This document shows positions 8,352-17,024 of a stretch of 64,000 bases of DNA, piece after piece (within the stretch, counting starts at the first letter, position 1; every line of letters starts with the position of its first letter). Made by a program: the position numbers and the translations under genes. This DNA comes from Planomonospora sp. ID67723 (GTDB taxonomy: Bacteria > Actinomycetota > Actinomycetes > Streptosporangiales > Streptosporangiaceae). The notes below the pieces were generated by a model. That model was not told the origin of the DNA. It saw only the letters and a program-made list of their open reading frames with translations, and ran no database searches. The stretch lies in NCBI RefSeq assembly GCF_015711605.1, contig NZ_JABTEZ010000001.1, positions 2,446,001 through 2,510,000 of the forward strand. The letters are read 5' to 3'.

Positions 8352-9941
8352 ATGGCACATCCCAAGACGGTGGCGGCATCGCCGCCGGCCGGACCGGGCG
8401 CATCGTCAAGGCAGGGTCATCCTTGGCTCACGCTGCTGGCGGTCTCGCTCGGCGTGATGATGGTGATGCTCGACGGCACCGTCGTCGCCATCGCCAACCC
8501 GGCGATCGGTGCGGACCTCAAGGCGTCCCTGTCCGACCTGCAGTGGGTGACCAGCGGCTACCTCCTGGCGCTCGCGGTCTTCCTGATCACCGCCGGCAAG
8601 CTCGGCGACCTGTTCGGCCACAAGCGGATCTTCATGATCGGCATCGCCGGGTTCGCGCTCACCTCGCTCGCGATCGGCCTGAGCGACTCCATCGGCATGC
8701 TGGTCGCCTTCCGCGTGCTCCAGGGCCTGTTCGGCGCCCTGCTCCAGCCCGCCGCCCTCGCCCTGCTCCGCGCCGCCTTCCCGGCCGAGAAGCTCAACAT
8801 GGCGATCGGCGTCTGGGGTGCCACGATCGGCCTGTCCAGCGCGGCCGGCCCCATCGTCGGCGGCCTGCTGGTGGGGGACGACAACAACTGGCAGTCGGTG
8901 TTCTTCATCAACGTCCCGGTCGGCATCGTCGCGCTGATCGTCGGCATGCTCGTCGTCAAGGAGAGCAGGGCCGAGTCCCTGTCCAAGGTCGACTGGCTCG
9001 GCGTGGTGCTGCTCTCCGGCGCCATGTTCTGCCTGATCTGGGCGATCATCAAGGCCCCCGAGTACGGCTGGGGCGACACCAAGACGCTCGCCTTCATCGC
9101 CGGGGCCGTGGCGCTCGGCGCGGTGTTCGTCTGGTGGCAGGGCAGGGCCGCCGAGCCGCTGGTCCCGCTCAGCCTGTTCAGCAACCTGTCGGTCTCGATC
9201 GGCACCGTGCTGATGGTGCTCATGGCGTTCTCGATGTTCGGCGCCATGTTCTTCCTCACCTTCTACTTCCAGGGCGTGCACGGCCTGAAGCCGCTGGACG
9301 CCGGCATCCGCATGCTCCCGATGAGCGCGGGCATGATCGTCGCCTCGCCGCTGGCGGGCGTGGCGATCAGCAAGCTCGGCCCGAAGATCCCGATCGCGGT
9401 GGGCATGCTGATCACCGCCACGGCGATGTTCCTGCTGTCCCGGCTGGGCCTGGAGGACGGCTACGTGGCCAGCGCGATCCCGTTCGTGCTGCTCGCCTTC
9501 GGCCTCTCCCCGGTCATGGTCGGCGCCACCGAGATCATCGTGGGCAACGCCCCCGAGGAGCTCAGCGGTGTCGCCGGCGGCATGCAGCAGTCGGCGATGC
9601 AGGTCGGCGGGTCGCTGGGCACCGCGGTGCTCGGCGCGATCGTCGCCGGCAAGGTGGGCGAGGTGCTCCCCGGCTACTGGAGCGCGGCCAAGCTCCCGGC
9701 GCTGCCTCCGGAGCAGATGGCGGGCATGGCGCAGGCCGCGTCCTTCGCCGAGGCTCCCGTCCAGCCCGGCACGCCCGAGGCGGTGGCCCAGGCGATCACC
9801 GGTGTGGTGAACTCCTCCTTCCTCGACGGCATGCAGCTCGGCTTCCAGGTCAGCACCGGCGTCGCGGTCCTCGCCGCGCTGCTCGCGCTGGTCGTCAAGG
9901 CGGGCCGCAAGACCGAGGGCGCCCCCGTCCACATGGGCTGA
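8352..9941 (+). CDS. DHA2 (EmrB/QacA-type) MFS multidrug exporter
   Basis: 529 aa with about 14 predicted membrane helices, the DHA2 hallmark. Visible motifs are motif D1-like LDGTVVAIANPAIG, motif A GKLGDLFGHKRIF between helices 2 and 3, motif B RVLQGLFGALLQPAALALL, and motif C GLSSAAGPIVGGLL, the antiporter signature. It should export hydrophobic drugs against protons. GAGGGGG precedes the ATG. Expression is probably repressed by the divergent TetR gene until an inducer binds. A strong hairpin follows the gene. Confidence 0.92.
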   Translation: MAHPKTVAASPPAGPGASSRQGHPWLTLLAVSLGVMMVMLDGTVVAIANPAIGADLKASLSDLQWVTSGYLLALAVFLITAGKLGDLFGHKRIFMIGIAGFALTSLAIGLSDSIGMLVAFRVLQGLFGALLQPAALALLRAAFPAEKLNMAIGVWGATIGLSSAAGPIVGGLLVGDDNNWQSVFFINVPVGIVALIVGMLVVKESRAESLSKVDWLGVVLLSGAMFCLIWAIIKAPEYGWGDTKTLAFIAGAVALGAVFVWWQGRAAEPLVPLSLFSNLSVSIGTVLMVLMAFSMFGAMFFLTFYFQGVHGLKPLDAGIRMLPMSAGMIVASPLAGVAISKLGPKIPIAVGMLITATAMFLLSRLGLEDGYVASAIPFVLLAFGLSPVMVGATEIIVGNAPEELSGVAGGMQQSAMQVGGSLGTAVLGAIVAGKVGEVLPGYWSAAKLPALPPEQMAGMAQAASFAEAPVQPGTPEAVAQAITGVVNSSFLDGMQLGFQVSTGVAVLAALLALVVKAGRKTEGAPVHMG

Positions 9942-9958
9942 CCTTCCGCCGCCTTCCG

Positions 9959-10006
9959 GTACGGCTCCCGCCCGGTACGGCTCCCGCCGCCCGGCGGGAG
10001 CCGTAC
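9959..10006 (+). terminator. Terminator with a duplicated 5' arm
   Basis: GTACGGCTCCCGCC (9975-9988) and its exact complement (9993-10006) form a 14-bp stem with a 4-base loop, 33 bases after the efflux gene. The 5' arm is duplicated: GGTACGGCTCCCGCC also occurs at 9959-9973. Two mutually exclusive stems could therefore form. No U-tract follows, as is common in actinomycetes. Confidence 0.75.
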
Positions 10007-10054
10007 TCATGCCCGGGGGCCCGTGCCGGTGAGAGGCCCGCGGCGGCGCGAGCA

Positions 10055-10070
10055 TAAAATCGACAGAGTG
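10055..10070 (+). promoter_or_regulatory. Leaderless -10 for the DUF3039 gene
   Basis: TAAAAT at 10055-10060 stands seven bases before the GTG at 10068. It is the strongest -10 match among the leaderless candidates in the window, and it decides the start against an upstream in-frame GTG. Confidence 0.6.
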
Positions 10071-10319
10071 AGCACGAAGATCCTTCCTGAGAGCGACGTA
10101 CGGCCGGACCTGTCGCACGGCGACGGCGACCACGAGCGGTTCGCCCACTACGTCGAGAAGAACAAGATCATGGAGAGTGCGCTCAGCGGCATCCCGGTGC
10201 GCGCGCTCTGCGGCAAGGTCTGGGTGCCGAACCGCGACCCGCAGAAGTTCCCGGTCTGCCCCGAGTGCAAGGAGATCTACGAAGGGCTCCCCAAGGGAGA
10301 AGACAGCAACAACGAGTGA
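10068..10319 (+). CDS. DUF3039 domain protein
   Basis: 83 aa. The small cytoplasmic protein ends in a zinc-ribbon-like segment, with LCGKVWVPNRDP followed by VCPECKEIYEGL, in which one Cys and a CPEC pair could bind a metal. RFAHYVEKNKIMESALSGIPVRALCGK matches the DUF3039 pattern conserved across actinobacteria. Function is unknown. The start rests on the leaderless -10 element. Confidence 0.85.
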   Translation: MSTKILPESDVRPDLSHGDGDHERFAHYVEKNKIMESALSGIPVRALCGKVWVPNRDPQKFPVCPECKEIYEGLPKGEDSNNE

Positions 10320-10414
10320 GTGTTGCTCACGGGTGATCGCCGCCGATGAGGCTACGGTCGGGATGTCACTGAAAAGTGGCATCCGGCCAGGTCAGATGGC
10401 TTATCGGGGGAGTC

Positions 10415-11404
10415 ATGGTTTCGCGTGCGATCGCCGTTGTCTCGGCATGCCTGTTTGCCGTGGGCGCCGCGCCCGCCGGTCCGGCCACCGCGCCTGACAC
10501 GCCCCCGAGGGCTTCCGCGGCAGTGGCGGCCTCCGGGCTCGGATCGCCCGCCGTGCGCACGGCCCTTCCCGCGACCGGTACGGGCGAGTGCGTGATCTCC
10601 GCGCGGGCCGCGACGCCGGGGCGGGGACCCGAGCCCCACGCCCCCGGCCGCGAGCAGGTCGCCGAGATGATCGCCGACCTGGACGCCCGCCGGTCGGCGC
10701 TGCGCCGGAACACTCCGGTCCCGCTCACCGTCCCGACCTGGGTGCACGTGATCACCGACGGTCTCCAGGGCGCCCCGGACAGCGCGGTGCACGCGCAGAT
10801 GACCGTTCTCAACCAGGCCTACGGCGGCCGGCTCGGCGGGGTCGACACCGGCATCCGGTTCCGGCTCGCCGGCCTGACCCGGACCGAGAATCCCCGGTGG
10901 TTCCACGACCCGCTCTCCCACGAGCGGGAGATGAAGCAGATGCGCAGGGGCGGCGCCGAGACGCTCAACCTCTACATCGCGCAACTCGGCCGGCTGGTGC
11001 TCGGCTACTCCACCTACCCGCACTGGTACGACGACGAGCCCCGGCTCGACGGCGTGGTCGTCGACTGGCGCAGCCTGCCCGGCGGCGCCCTGCGCGACTT
11101 CGACCTGGGCTACACCGGAGTCCACGAGATCGGCCACTGGCTGGGGCTGCTGCACACCTTCGAGAACGGCTGCCGGGCGCCGGGGGACGCGATCGCCGAC
11201 ACGCCGCCCGAGGCCCACCCCACGGTGGGCTGCCCGGCCGGCAAGGACACCTGCCCGGGGAACGGCCCGGACCCGATCCACAACTTCATGGACTACTCCC
11301 ACGACGCCTGCATGTCCGAGTTCACCGGCGGTCAGGCGCTCCGGATGCAGGAGTCGTGGGTCGCGTACCGGGAGAACAGGACGGACATTACCCTTGATGG
11401 GTGA
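10415..11404 (+). CDS. Secreted zinc metalloprotease, M43 (pappalysin-like) family
   Basis: 329 aa from the internal ATG, which gives a convincing signal peptide (MVSRAIAVVSACLFAVGAAPAG). The catalytic motif HEIGHWLGLLHTF near residue 237 fits HExxHxxGxxH of metzincins. A Met-turn follows in NFMDYSHDACMSEFT, with paired cysteines (GCRAPGD, VGCPAGKDTCPG) in between, as in M43B cytophagalysin-type enzymes. It is probably an exported protease. The last codons overlap the start of the next gene (GTGA at 11401-11404), so the two are translationally coupled. Confidence 0.88.
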   Translation: MVSRAIAVVSACLFAVGAAPAGPATAPDTPPRASAAVAASGLGSPAVRTALPATGTGECVISARAATPGRGPEPHAPGREQVAEMIADLDARRSALRRNTPVPLTVPTWVHVITDGLQGAPDSAVHAQMTVLNQAYGGRLGGVDTGIRFRLAGLTRTENPRWFHDPLSHEREMKQMRRGGAETLNLYIAQLGRLVLGYSTYPHWYDDEPRLDGVVVDWRSLPGGALRDFDLGYTGVHEIGHWLGLLHTFENGCRAPGDAIADTPPEAHPTVGCPAGKDTCPGNGPDPIHNFMDYSHDACMSEFTGGQALRMQESWVAYRENRTDITLDG

Positions 11405-12789
11405 CAGCACCGAAGACAGTTGACGCTCCATACGAACCGCCCCGGATCTTCGGTCCGAGCTACCGCACGGCCTCGCTCGGCATCCTGCTCGTCGTCACGC
11501 TGATCGCCTTCGAGGGCATGTCCATCGGCGCGGTCATGCCCGCGGCCTCCGCGGATCTCAACGCGCTCAACCTGTACGGCATGAGCTTCTCGGCGTTCCT
11601 GATCGCCGGGCTGTTCGCGAACGTGGCCGCCGGGCTCTGGTCCGACCGCCGGGGGCACGCGGTTCCGTTCCTGCTCGGCGTGGCCCTGTTCGTGGTGGGC
11701 ATGGTCCTGGCGGGCGCGGCCTGGTCCAAGGAGGTCTTCATCGTCGCCCGCGCCGTACAGGGGCTGGGCGGAGGGTTCGCCGTCGTCGCGATCTACGTCA
11801 TGATCGCCCGGGTCTACGCCCCCGAGGCCCGGCCCAAGATCTTCGCTGCGCTCTCGACGGCCTGGGTGCTCCCCGCGCTGGTCGGTCCCGGCGTCGGCGG
11901 GCTCATCGCCGAGACGGTCGGCTGGCGCTGGGTCTTCTACGGGATCGTCCCGCTGGTGATCCCCGCCCTGGTGATGCTGCTGCCCGCGCTGCGCGGAGGC
12001 GGAAGCGAGGTCTCCGCGGGCGGCACCGGGCCCCGGTCCAGGCCGCTGCCGATGACTCTGGCGGCGCTGGCGACGGCCGTCGGCGCCGGGGCGCTGCTGT
12101 ACGGGGCGGACCGGTTGCACACCGATCCGGTGCCGGGCGGGATCGTGACCGCCGTGGGACTGGCCGCTCTGGCCGCCGCACTGCCCCGGCTGCTGCCGCC
12201 GAAGGCGCTCAGGTTCGGTCAGGGCCTGCCCACCACGATCATGATGCGCGGGGTGTTGTCCGCGGCCTTCTTCGGGGTCAACGCCTTCATCCCGCTGGTG
12301 CTCCAGAAGGAACTCGGCTTCTCTCTCACCGAGGCCGGAGTCGCGCTCACCATCGGCGCCCTGGGCTGGAGCAGCGGTTCCCACCTTCAGGCGCGCCGTG
12401 AATGGGACCGTCCCCGGCTGGTGCGGTTCGGCGCCTTCGCGGTCACCGCGGGCATCCTGCTGACCCCGCTCGCGCTGATCCCCGGGCTGACCGGCTGGAT
12501 CATGGCCTTCGCCTGGATGCTCGCCGGCCTGGGCATGGGCGTCAGCATGTCCAGTGTCAGCATCACCACCATGCGCCAGTCGCCCGACGCCGAGCAGGGC
12601 GCGAACTCCGCGGCCATCCAGGTCGTCGACACCCTGGGCAGCTCGCTGACCATCGGTTTCGGCGGCGTGCTGGTCAACCTGATCGGTCACGACGACATCG
12701 CCACCGGCTACACCGCGATCGTCGCCATGACGGCCGTCGTCGGGGCGCTCGGGGTGGCCGTCGCCGGCCGCATGCGCGACGCCTCCTGA
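11401..12789 (+). CDS. MFS transporter
   Basis: 462 aa, about 12-14 hydrophobic helices. Motif A is present in a variant form (GLWSDRRGHAVPF), as is the motif B arginine (RAVQGLGGGFAVVAIYVMI). VGPGVGGLIAETVGWRW resembles motif C of drug exporters. The GTG start overlaps the protease stop codon and also has a possible leaderless -10 (TACCCT, 11389-11394 region) six bases upstream, so it could be made both from the shared transcript and on its own. Substrate unknown. Confidence 0.85.
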   Translation: MTAPKTVDAPYEPPRIFGPSYRTASLGILLVVTLIAFEGMSIGAVMPAASADLNALNLYGMSFSAFLIAGLFANVAAGLWSDRRGHAVPFLLGVALFVVGMVLAGAAWSKEVFIVARAVQGLGGGFAVVAIYVMIARVYAPEARPKIFAALSTAWVLPALVGPGVGGLIAETVGWRWVFYGIVPLVIPALVMLLPALRGGGSEVSAGGTGPRSRPLPMTLAALATAVGAGALLYGADRLHTDPVPGGIVTAVGLAALAAALPRLLPPKALRFGQGLPTTIMMRGVLSAAFFGVNAFIPLVLQKELGFSLTEAGVALTIGALGWSSGSHLQARREWDRPRLVRFGAFAVTAGILLTPLALIPGLTGWIMAFAWMLAGLGMGVSMSSVSITTMRQSPDAEQGANSAAIQVVDTLGSSLTIGFGGVLVNLIGHDDIATGYTAIVAMTAVVGALGVAVAGRMRDAS

Positions 12790-12879
12790 TCCTCCCCATA
12801 CCGGTGATCGGCTATGGCCGGATCCACGCTCGCGGGGCATGGTAGGACGGGAGGGCCGTGACCGCCGGGAGGAGGATCC

Positions 12880-13629
12880 GTGGACGAACCGCCTCGCCGG
12901 ACGCGGCCGCCGCAGGAGCCTCCGGGCCGGGCGCGGCCGTCCCGGGAGGCGGGATGGAGCTCCGCACTGCCCGGCCGTGCGTGGCCGCCCGAGGCGTCCG
13001 GCGAGGACGACCTGCCGCCCTCGGCCCGCTGGTACGGCACGCCCGCCATGCCGCCCCGGCGCCGGATCCCGCGCCGGCTGCGCCGCCCCCTGCTCGGCCT
13101 GCTCGCCCTGACGGTCTGCGTCGCGGTGGCCGCCGGCGCCACCGCCCTGGTGCTACGGATCGTGTCCTCTCCCGATCCCTCCTCCGGCCGGGTGACCGAC
13201 CGGGCCGCGGGCGTCGGCTACCCGCTGCCCGCCGGGTGGCGGCAGGGCGCGGTGCCGCCGGTCACCGGGTTCACCTCGGTGGCCGGCGACGGCGCGGCGG
13301 TGACGGTGATGGTCGGGCCGGGGGAGCCGGCCGCCGACCCGCGCGCGGCCACGGCCGAGCTCGCCGACCTGTACGGCAGGCTGCTGCTCCACGGCGACGA
13401 GGTGGAGGTCGACGACGACCGGCCGATCAGCGCCGGCGGGTGGACCGGGCACAGCCGCACCCTCAGGGCGGAGTACCGCGACGTGGTGAACGGCCCGGCG
13501 CATCTGCGTGTGGTCTTCCTCACCGGGCCCGGCGGGTCTCCGGTGGTCGTGGTCGCGGTGGCCAAGCCCGGCGGCCCCCGCACGCACGCCGGGATCGAGG
13601 AGGTGATCGCCGGGATCCGCAGGGCGTGA
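12880..13629 (+). CDS. Single-pass membrane protein with extracytoplasmic domain, unknown function
   Basis: 249 aa starting at GTG behind GGAGGAGG. Residues 1-75 are Pro/Arg-rich and presumably cytoplasmic, ending in RRRIPRRLRRP. One transmembrane helix follows (LLGLLALTVCVAVAAGATALVL, about 80-101), then a roughly 150-residue outer domain beginning VGYPLPAGWRQGAVPPVTGF. This layout is common in actinomycete envelope proteins, but I recognise no named family. It may share a transcript with the MFS gene, 90 bases upstream. Confidence 0.72.
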   Translation: MDEPPRRTRPPQEPPGRARPSREAGWSSALPGRAWPPEASGEDDLPPSARWYGTPAMPPRRRIPRRLRRPLLGLLALTVCVAVAAGATALVLRIVSSPDPSSGRVTDRAAGVGYPLPAGWRQGAVPPVTGFTSVAGDGAAVTVMVGPGEPAADPRAATAELADLYGRLLLHGDEVEVDDDRPISAGGWTGHSRTLRAEYRDVVNGPAHLRVVFLTGPGGSPVVVVAVAKPGGPRTHAGIEEVIAGIRRA

Positions 13630-13754
13630 CGGAACGGCGGTGCCGCGGAAGCAGACGGGCGGGCGCGGCCGTACCGGGCCGGAGGACCATGACGCGAGGA
13701 GAGGTCCTCGGCGGCGATCTCGGGCGATCGGCACGTGTTGTCGGCGGCGGCGAT

Positions 13755-13772
13755 TAGTCTGGGGAAATTGTG
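13755..13772 (+). promoter_or_regulatory. -10 element before the SERSER small ORF
   Basis: TAGTCT at 13755-13760 is nine bases before the GTG at 13770. This would give a leaderless or nearly leaderless transcript covering the small ORF and the helicase. Confidence 0.45.
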
Positions 13773-13853
13773 AGTGAGCGAAGCGAGCGAGCCATCAGAA
13801 ACAGCGGTGCTGCGAACGTCCCGACGGGCCTGCGGGTGAGGAGAGGCGCATGA
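13770..13853 (+). CDS. Small upstream ORF overlapping the helicase start (27 aa)
   Basis: A 27-codon ORF begins VSERSERAIRNSGAANVP and ends with a TGA that overlaps the helicase ATG in the four-base ATGA arrangement. Its first part is encoded by the GAGCGAAGCGAGCGA repeat. The overlap and the -10 just upstream suggest it is translated and couples ribosomes into the helicase gene. Whether the peptide itself matters is unknown. Confidence 0.5.
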   Translation: MSERSERAIRNSGAANVPTGLRVRRGA

Positions 13854-15601
13854 GCACCTTCGCCGCCTCCCATCTGTCCCCCTCCTACCCCGACCGCGCC
13901 GCCTGGGGGACCGCGCCGAAGCTGCGCGCATGGCAGCAGGAGGCCTTCGACCTCTACAGCAGGCGCGAGCCGCGCGACTTCCTGGCGGTCGCCACGCCGG
14001 GCGCGGGCAAGACGACCTTCGCGCTGCGCATCGCCGGCGACCTGCTCTCCCGGGGGATCATCCGGGCGATCACGATCGTCACTCCCACCGAGCACCTCAA
14101 GCAGCAGTGGGCCGACGCGGCCGGCAGAGTCGGCATCGCGATCGACCCCGAGTTCAAGAACAGCCAGGGCGCGACCTCCCGCGACTACACCGGGGTGGCG
14201 GTGACCTACGCCCAGGTCTCGATGCACCCGGCGCTGCACCGCGCCCGCACCGAGGCGCGCAAGACGTTGGTGATCTTCGACGAGATCCACCACGCGGGCG
14301 ACGCCAAGTCCTGGGGCGACGGCGTGCGCGAGGCCTTCGAGCCCGCCGCGCGACGCCTGGCGCTGACCGGCACCCCCTTCCGGTCCGACATCAACCCCAT
14401 CCCGTTCGTGACCTACGCCGAGGACGGCGAGGGCGTGCGGCGCAGCGTCTCCGACTACTCCTACGGGTACGGCCCGGCGCTCGCCGACGGCGTCGTCCGG
14501 CCGGTCATCTTCCTCGCCTACGCCGGTGAGATGCGCTGGCGGACGCGGGCGGGCGACGAGATCGCCGCCACGCTCGGCACCCCGCTCACCAAGGACCAGC
14601 TCGGCCAGGCGTGGAAGGCCGCGCTCGACCCCAAGGGCGACTGGATCCGGCAGGTGCTGCACGCGGCCGACCGGCGCCTGACCGAGGTCCGCAGGGGCGT
14701 GCCCGACGCCGGCGGGCTGGTGATCGCCACCGACCACGAGACGGCCCGCGCCTACGCCCGGCACATCCGCACGATCACCGGTCAGGGCGCGACGGTCGTG
14801 CTCTCGGACGACCCCGAGGCCTCCAAGAAGATCAAGCAGTTCTCGGCGTCGCAGGAACGCTGGCTGGTCGCGGTCCGGATGGTCTCCGAGGGCGTCGACA
14901 TCCCGCGCCTGGCCGTCGGGGTCTACGCCACGAGCACCTCGACCCCGCTGTTCTTCGCCCAGGCCGTCGGCCGCTTCGTCCGGGCCCGCAAGCGCGGCGA
15001 GACCGCCTCGGTCTTCCTTCCCTCGGTGCCGACCCTGATGGGCCTGGCCGGGGAGATGGAGGCCGAGCGCGACCACGTGCTCGACCGGAAGCCGCCCGAG
15101 GAGGGGCTCGACGACTTCCTCGTCGAGGACGCCAACCGGAAGAAGGACAACCCCGACGTCGTCGGCGACGAGCTGCCGTTCGAGACCCTGGAGGCGGTCG
15201 CCACCTTCGACCGGGTGCTCTTCGACGGAGGCGAGTTCGGCGCCGCCGCCGAGCCGGGCTCCCCGGAGGAGGAGGACTTCCTCGGCCTGCCGGGCCTGCT
15301 CGAACCCGACCAGGTCCGGACCCTGCTGAGCAAGCGCCAGTCCGACCAGCTCAAGGCCAAGCGGAGCAAGCCGGAGCCGAAGGAGCCCCAGATCGCCCCG
15401 CACGAGCTGATCGCCAATCTCCGGAAGGAGCTCAACGGCCTGGTCGGCGCATGGAACCACCGCACCGGCCAGCCCCACGGCGTCATCCACGCCGAGCTCC
15501 GCCGCGCCTGCGGCGGACCCGCCATCGCCCAGGCCACCGCGGAGCAGGTGCAGGAGCGGATCGACAGGATCCGCCAGTGGGCCACCCAGCGTTCCCGGTA
15601 G
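13850..15601 (+). CDS. SF2 DEAD/DEAH-box helicase
   Basis: 583 aa. Superfamily 2 motifs appear in order: Q-like region LRAWQQEAFDLY, motif I ATPGAGKTT (48-56), motif Ia TPTEHLKQQW, motif II DEIHH (144-148), motif III LTGTPFRSD (172-180), motif V region VRMVSEGVDIPRL, motif VI QAVGRFVRARKRGE. The C-terminal 150 residues are acidic and lysine-rich and may bind a partner. The protein resembles a conserved actinobacterial helicase. Nucleic acid preference is unknown. Start supported by AGGAGAGG upstream and by the overlap with the small ORF. Confidence 0.9.
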   Translation: MSTFAASHLSPSYPDRAAWGTAPKLRAWQQEAFDLYSRREPRDFLAVATPGAGKTTFALRIAGDLLSRGIIRAITIVTPTEHLKQQWADAAGRVGIAIDPEFKNSQGATSRDYTGVAVTYAQVSMHPALHRARTEARKTLVIFDEIHHAGDAKSWGDGVREAFEPAARRLALTGTPFRSDINPIPFVTYAEDGEGVRRSVSDYSYGYGPALADGVVRPVIFLAYAGEMRWRTRAGDEIAATLGTPLTKDQLGQAWKAALDPKGDWIRQVLHAADRRLTEVRRGVPDAGGLVIATDHETARAYARHIRTITGQGATVVLSDDPEASKKIKQFSASQERWLVAVRMVSEGVDIPRLAVGVYATSTSTPLFFAQAVGRFVRARKRGETASVFLPSVPTLMGLAGEMEAERDHVLDRKPPEEGLDDFLVEDANRKKDNPDVVGDELPFETLEAVATFDRVLFDGGEFGAAAEPGSPEEEDFLGLPGLLEPDQVRTLLSKRQSDQLKAKRSKPEPKEPQIAPHELIANLRKELNGLVGAWNHRTGQPHGVIHAELRRACGGPAIAQATAEQVQERIDRIRQWATQRSR

Positions 15602-15620
15602 CCGGGCGGCGGGGGGAGAC

Positions 15621-15641
15621 CCCGGGGCCGGGCGCCCCGGG
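15621..15641. terminator. Hairpin between convergent genes
   Basis: CCCGGGGC (15621-15628) and GCCCCGGG (15634-15641) form an 8-bp all-GC stem with a 5-base loop between the helicase stop and the convergent gene's stop. It is likely a bidirectional terminator. Confidence 0.5.
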
Positions 15642-15661
15642 AGCGTCCGGGCCGGTGCGGA

Positions 15662-16192
15662 TCAGCGCAGGGCGATGGGGCGGCCGGTGCGGCCGTCGAC
15701 CGCGGTGAGCTCGCTCCTGCCCGGCAGCGGCGGGACGAGCCGGAGCTCGGCCGAGGCCGTCCCGTCGGCCACGGTCACCGGAAGCGTGTGGGACCCGGCC
15801 GGCGGGGGCCCCGCCGCCCGCTCGTGCAGCCACAGCTTGATCCTGTGATTCCTGTGGCGGAGGACGACGATCGCGGTGCCGCACTCGTCCGCCGCCGCCG
15901 TCCAGGAGAGCCGTACGGCGCGCAGCTCGTTCTTCCGCCTGGTCAGCTTCACCCGCTCGGGAACGGGCGGCAGGGCCGAGCAGGCGGGCCCTCCCGGCAC
16001 GCCGGGTGCGGGCTGGGCCGCCGGACGGGCGGGCGGGGCCGGGGGCGCGGCTCCCGGGGCGAGCCAGAGCGTGGCGGCCTCCAGCCCGGCGAGCGCGAGA
16101 ATGCCACCCATCCGGGCCGGGCCGCGGCCGCGGACGAGCAGCCAGAGGCCCAACGGGGCCAGGAACAGCCACAGGACGCCGAGCAGGAGCAT
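15662..16192 (-). CDS. Small membrane protein with C-terminal soluble domain, unknown function
   Basis: 176 aa. Two hydrophobic helices (LLLGVLWLFLAPLGLWLLV and GGILALAGLEAATLWLAP) are followed by an Ala/Pro-rich linker and a domain of about 95 residues with alternating beta-like pattern (LRAVRLSWTAAADECGTAIVVLRHRNHRIKLWL), reminiscent of fibronectin-III or Ig-like folds. The opposite strand is also open over this stretch, but its translations are low-complexity. I recognise no family. Confidence 0.6.
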   Translation of the reverse strand: MLLLGVLWLFLAPLGLWLLVRGRGPARMGGILALAGLEAATLWLAPGAAPPAPPARPAAQPAPGVPGGPACSALPPVPERVKLTRRKNELRAVRLSWTAAADECGTAIVVLRHRNHRIKLWLHERAAGPPPAGSHTLPVTVADGTASAELRLVPPLPGRSELTAVDGRTGRPIALR

Positions 16193-16441
16193 ACGAGGTC
16201 ACCACCGTGAGGTTGAGGGTCGCGACTCTCCGTCATACTCCTGTTCCAGCGGGTGGTGACCGTGTTTGCCCCTTCATTGTCGTGGAGTGATCGTCCGGAT
16301 ACCCGGCACGGCCGGATCCCGCGGCGTGATCCCGGCGACAGGGCTTCCGGTCCGCGGGCGGGAGGGCCGGCCGGATCGACGCGGGGCGGATCGGCGCCTA
16401 CGAGCGGCGGGAGTTTCCGGGGAGGCTCTCGAATCGTCCTG
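16193..16441. other. Intergenic stretch without recognised features
   Basis: About 250 bases upstream of the small membrane gene and downstream of pncA. I see no convincing ORF, hairpin or operator. Confidence 0.5.
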
Positions 16442-17020
16442 TCAGGAGCTCTGGGCGACCACCGGGGCGCCGCTCAGGAGGACTCCGGCGGAGTCGAGCT
16501 CGGCGATGGCCGCCTCGGTGGTCCCGCGGGAGACCCCGGCGGTCAGGTCCAGCAGCACGTGGACGGCCAGGCCGTTCTCGACCGCGTCCAGGGCGGTGGC
16601 CCGCACGCAGTGGTCGGTGGCGATGCCCACGACGTCCACCGCGTGCACGTGGCGCTCGGCGAGCCAGTCCGCCAGGCGCGCGCCGTCGGCGGAGACCCCT
16701 TCGAAACCGCTGTAGGCGGCCGAGTGGGCGCCCTTGCTGAACACCTCCTCGACGCGTGCGGTGTCGAAGGCGGGGTGGAAGTCCGCACCCGGGGTCCCGG
16801 CCACGCAGTGCGGAGGCCAGGAGAGCACGAAGTCGGGCTCGGCGGCGAAGTGGTCGCCCGGGTCGACGTGGAAGTCGCGGGTGGCCACGACGTGGTCGTA
16901 CGCATGGGAGGCGGTGTGCCGCGAGATGGCGTCGGCCACCCGGGCGCCGCCGCCCACCGCGAGGCTGCCGCCTTCGCAGAAGTCGTTCTGGACATCGACG
17001 ATGATCAGAGCGGTTGCCAT
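16442..17020 (-). CDS. pncA: Nicotinamidase (isochorismatase-like hydrolase)
   Basis: 192 aa, with the start placed at the ATG at 17020. The reading frame continues upstream only to a TTG at 17032 that overlaps pncB. The catalytic triad is visible: Asp9 in IIVDVQNDF, Lys96 in VFSKGAHS and Cys138 in ATDHCVRATALDA. Metal ligands D49, H51 and H57 lie in TRDFHVDPGDH. It hydrolyses nicotinamide to nicotinate and ammonia, the step before the phosphoribosyltransferase encoded just upstream. The two genes are four bases apart and form a salvage operon. Confidence 0.92.
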   Translation of the reverse strand: MATALIIVDVQNDFCEGGSLAVGGGARVADAISRHTASHAYDHVVATRDFHVDPGDHFAAEPDFVLSWPPHCVAGTPGADFHPAFDTARVEEVFSKGAHSAAYSGFEGVSADGARLADWLAERHVHAVDVVGIATDHCVRATALDAVENGLAVHVLLDLTAGVSRGTTEAAIAELDSAGVLLSGAPVVAQSS

Positions 17021-17024
17021 GAGG

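Noticed and set aside
8406..10382. 658-aa minus-strand ORF across the DHA2 transporter
   Set aside because: His/Asp/Glu/Arg-biased translation typical of antisense to a G/C3 gene. No start signal.
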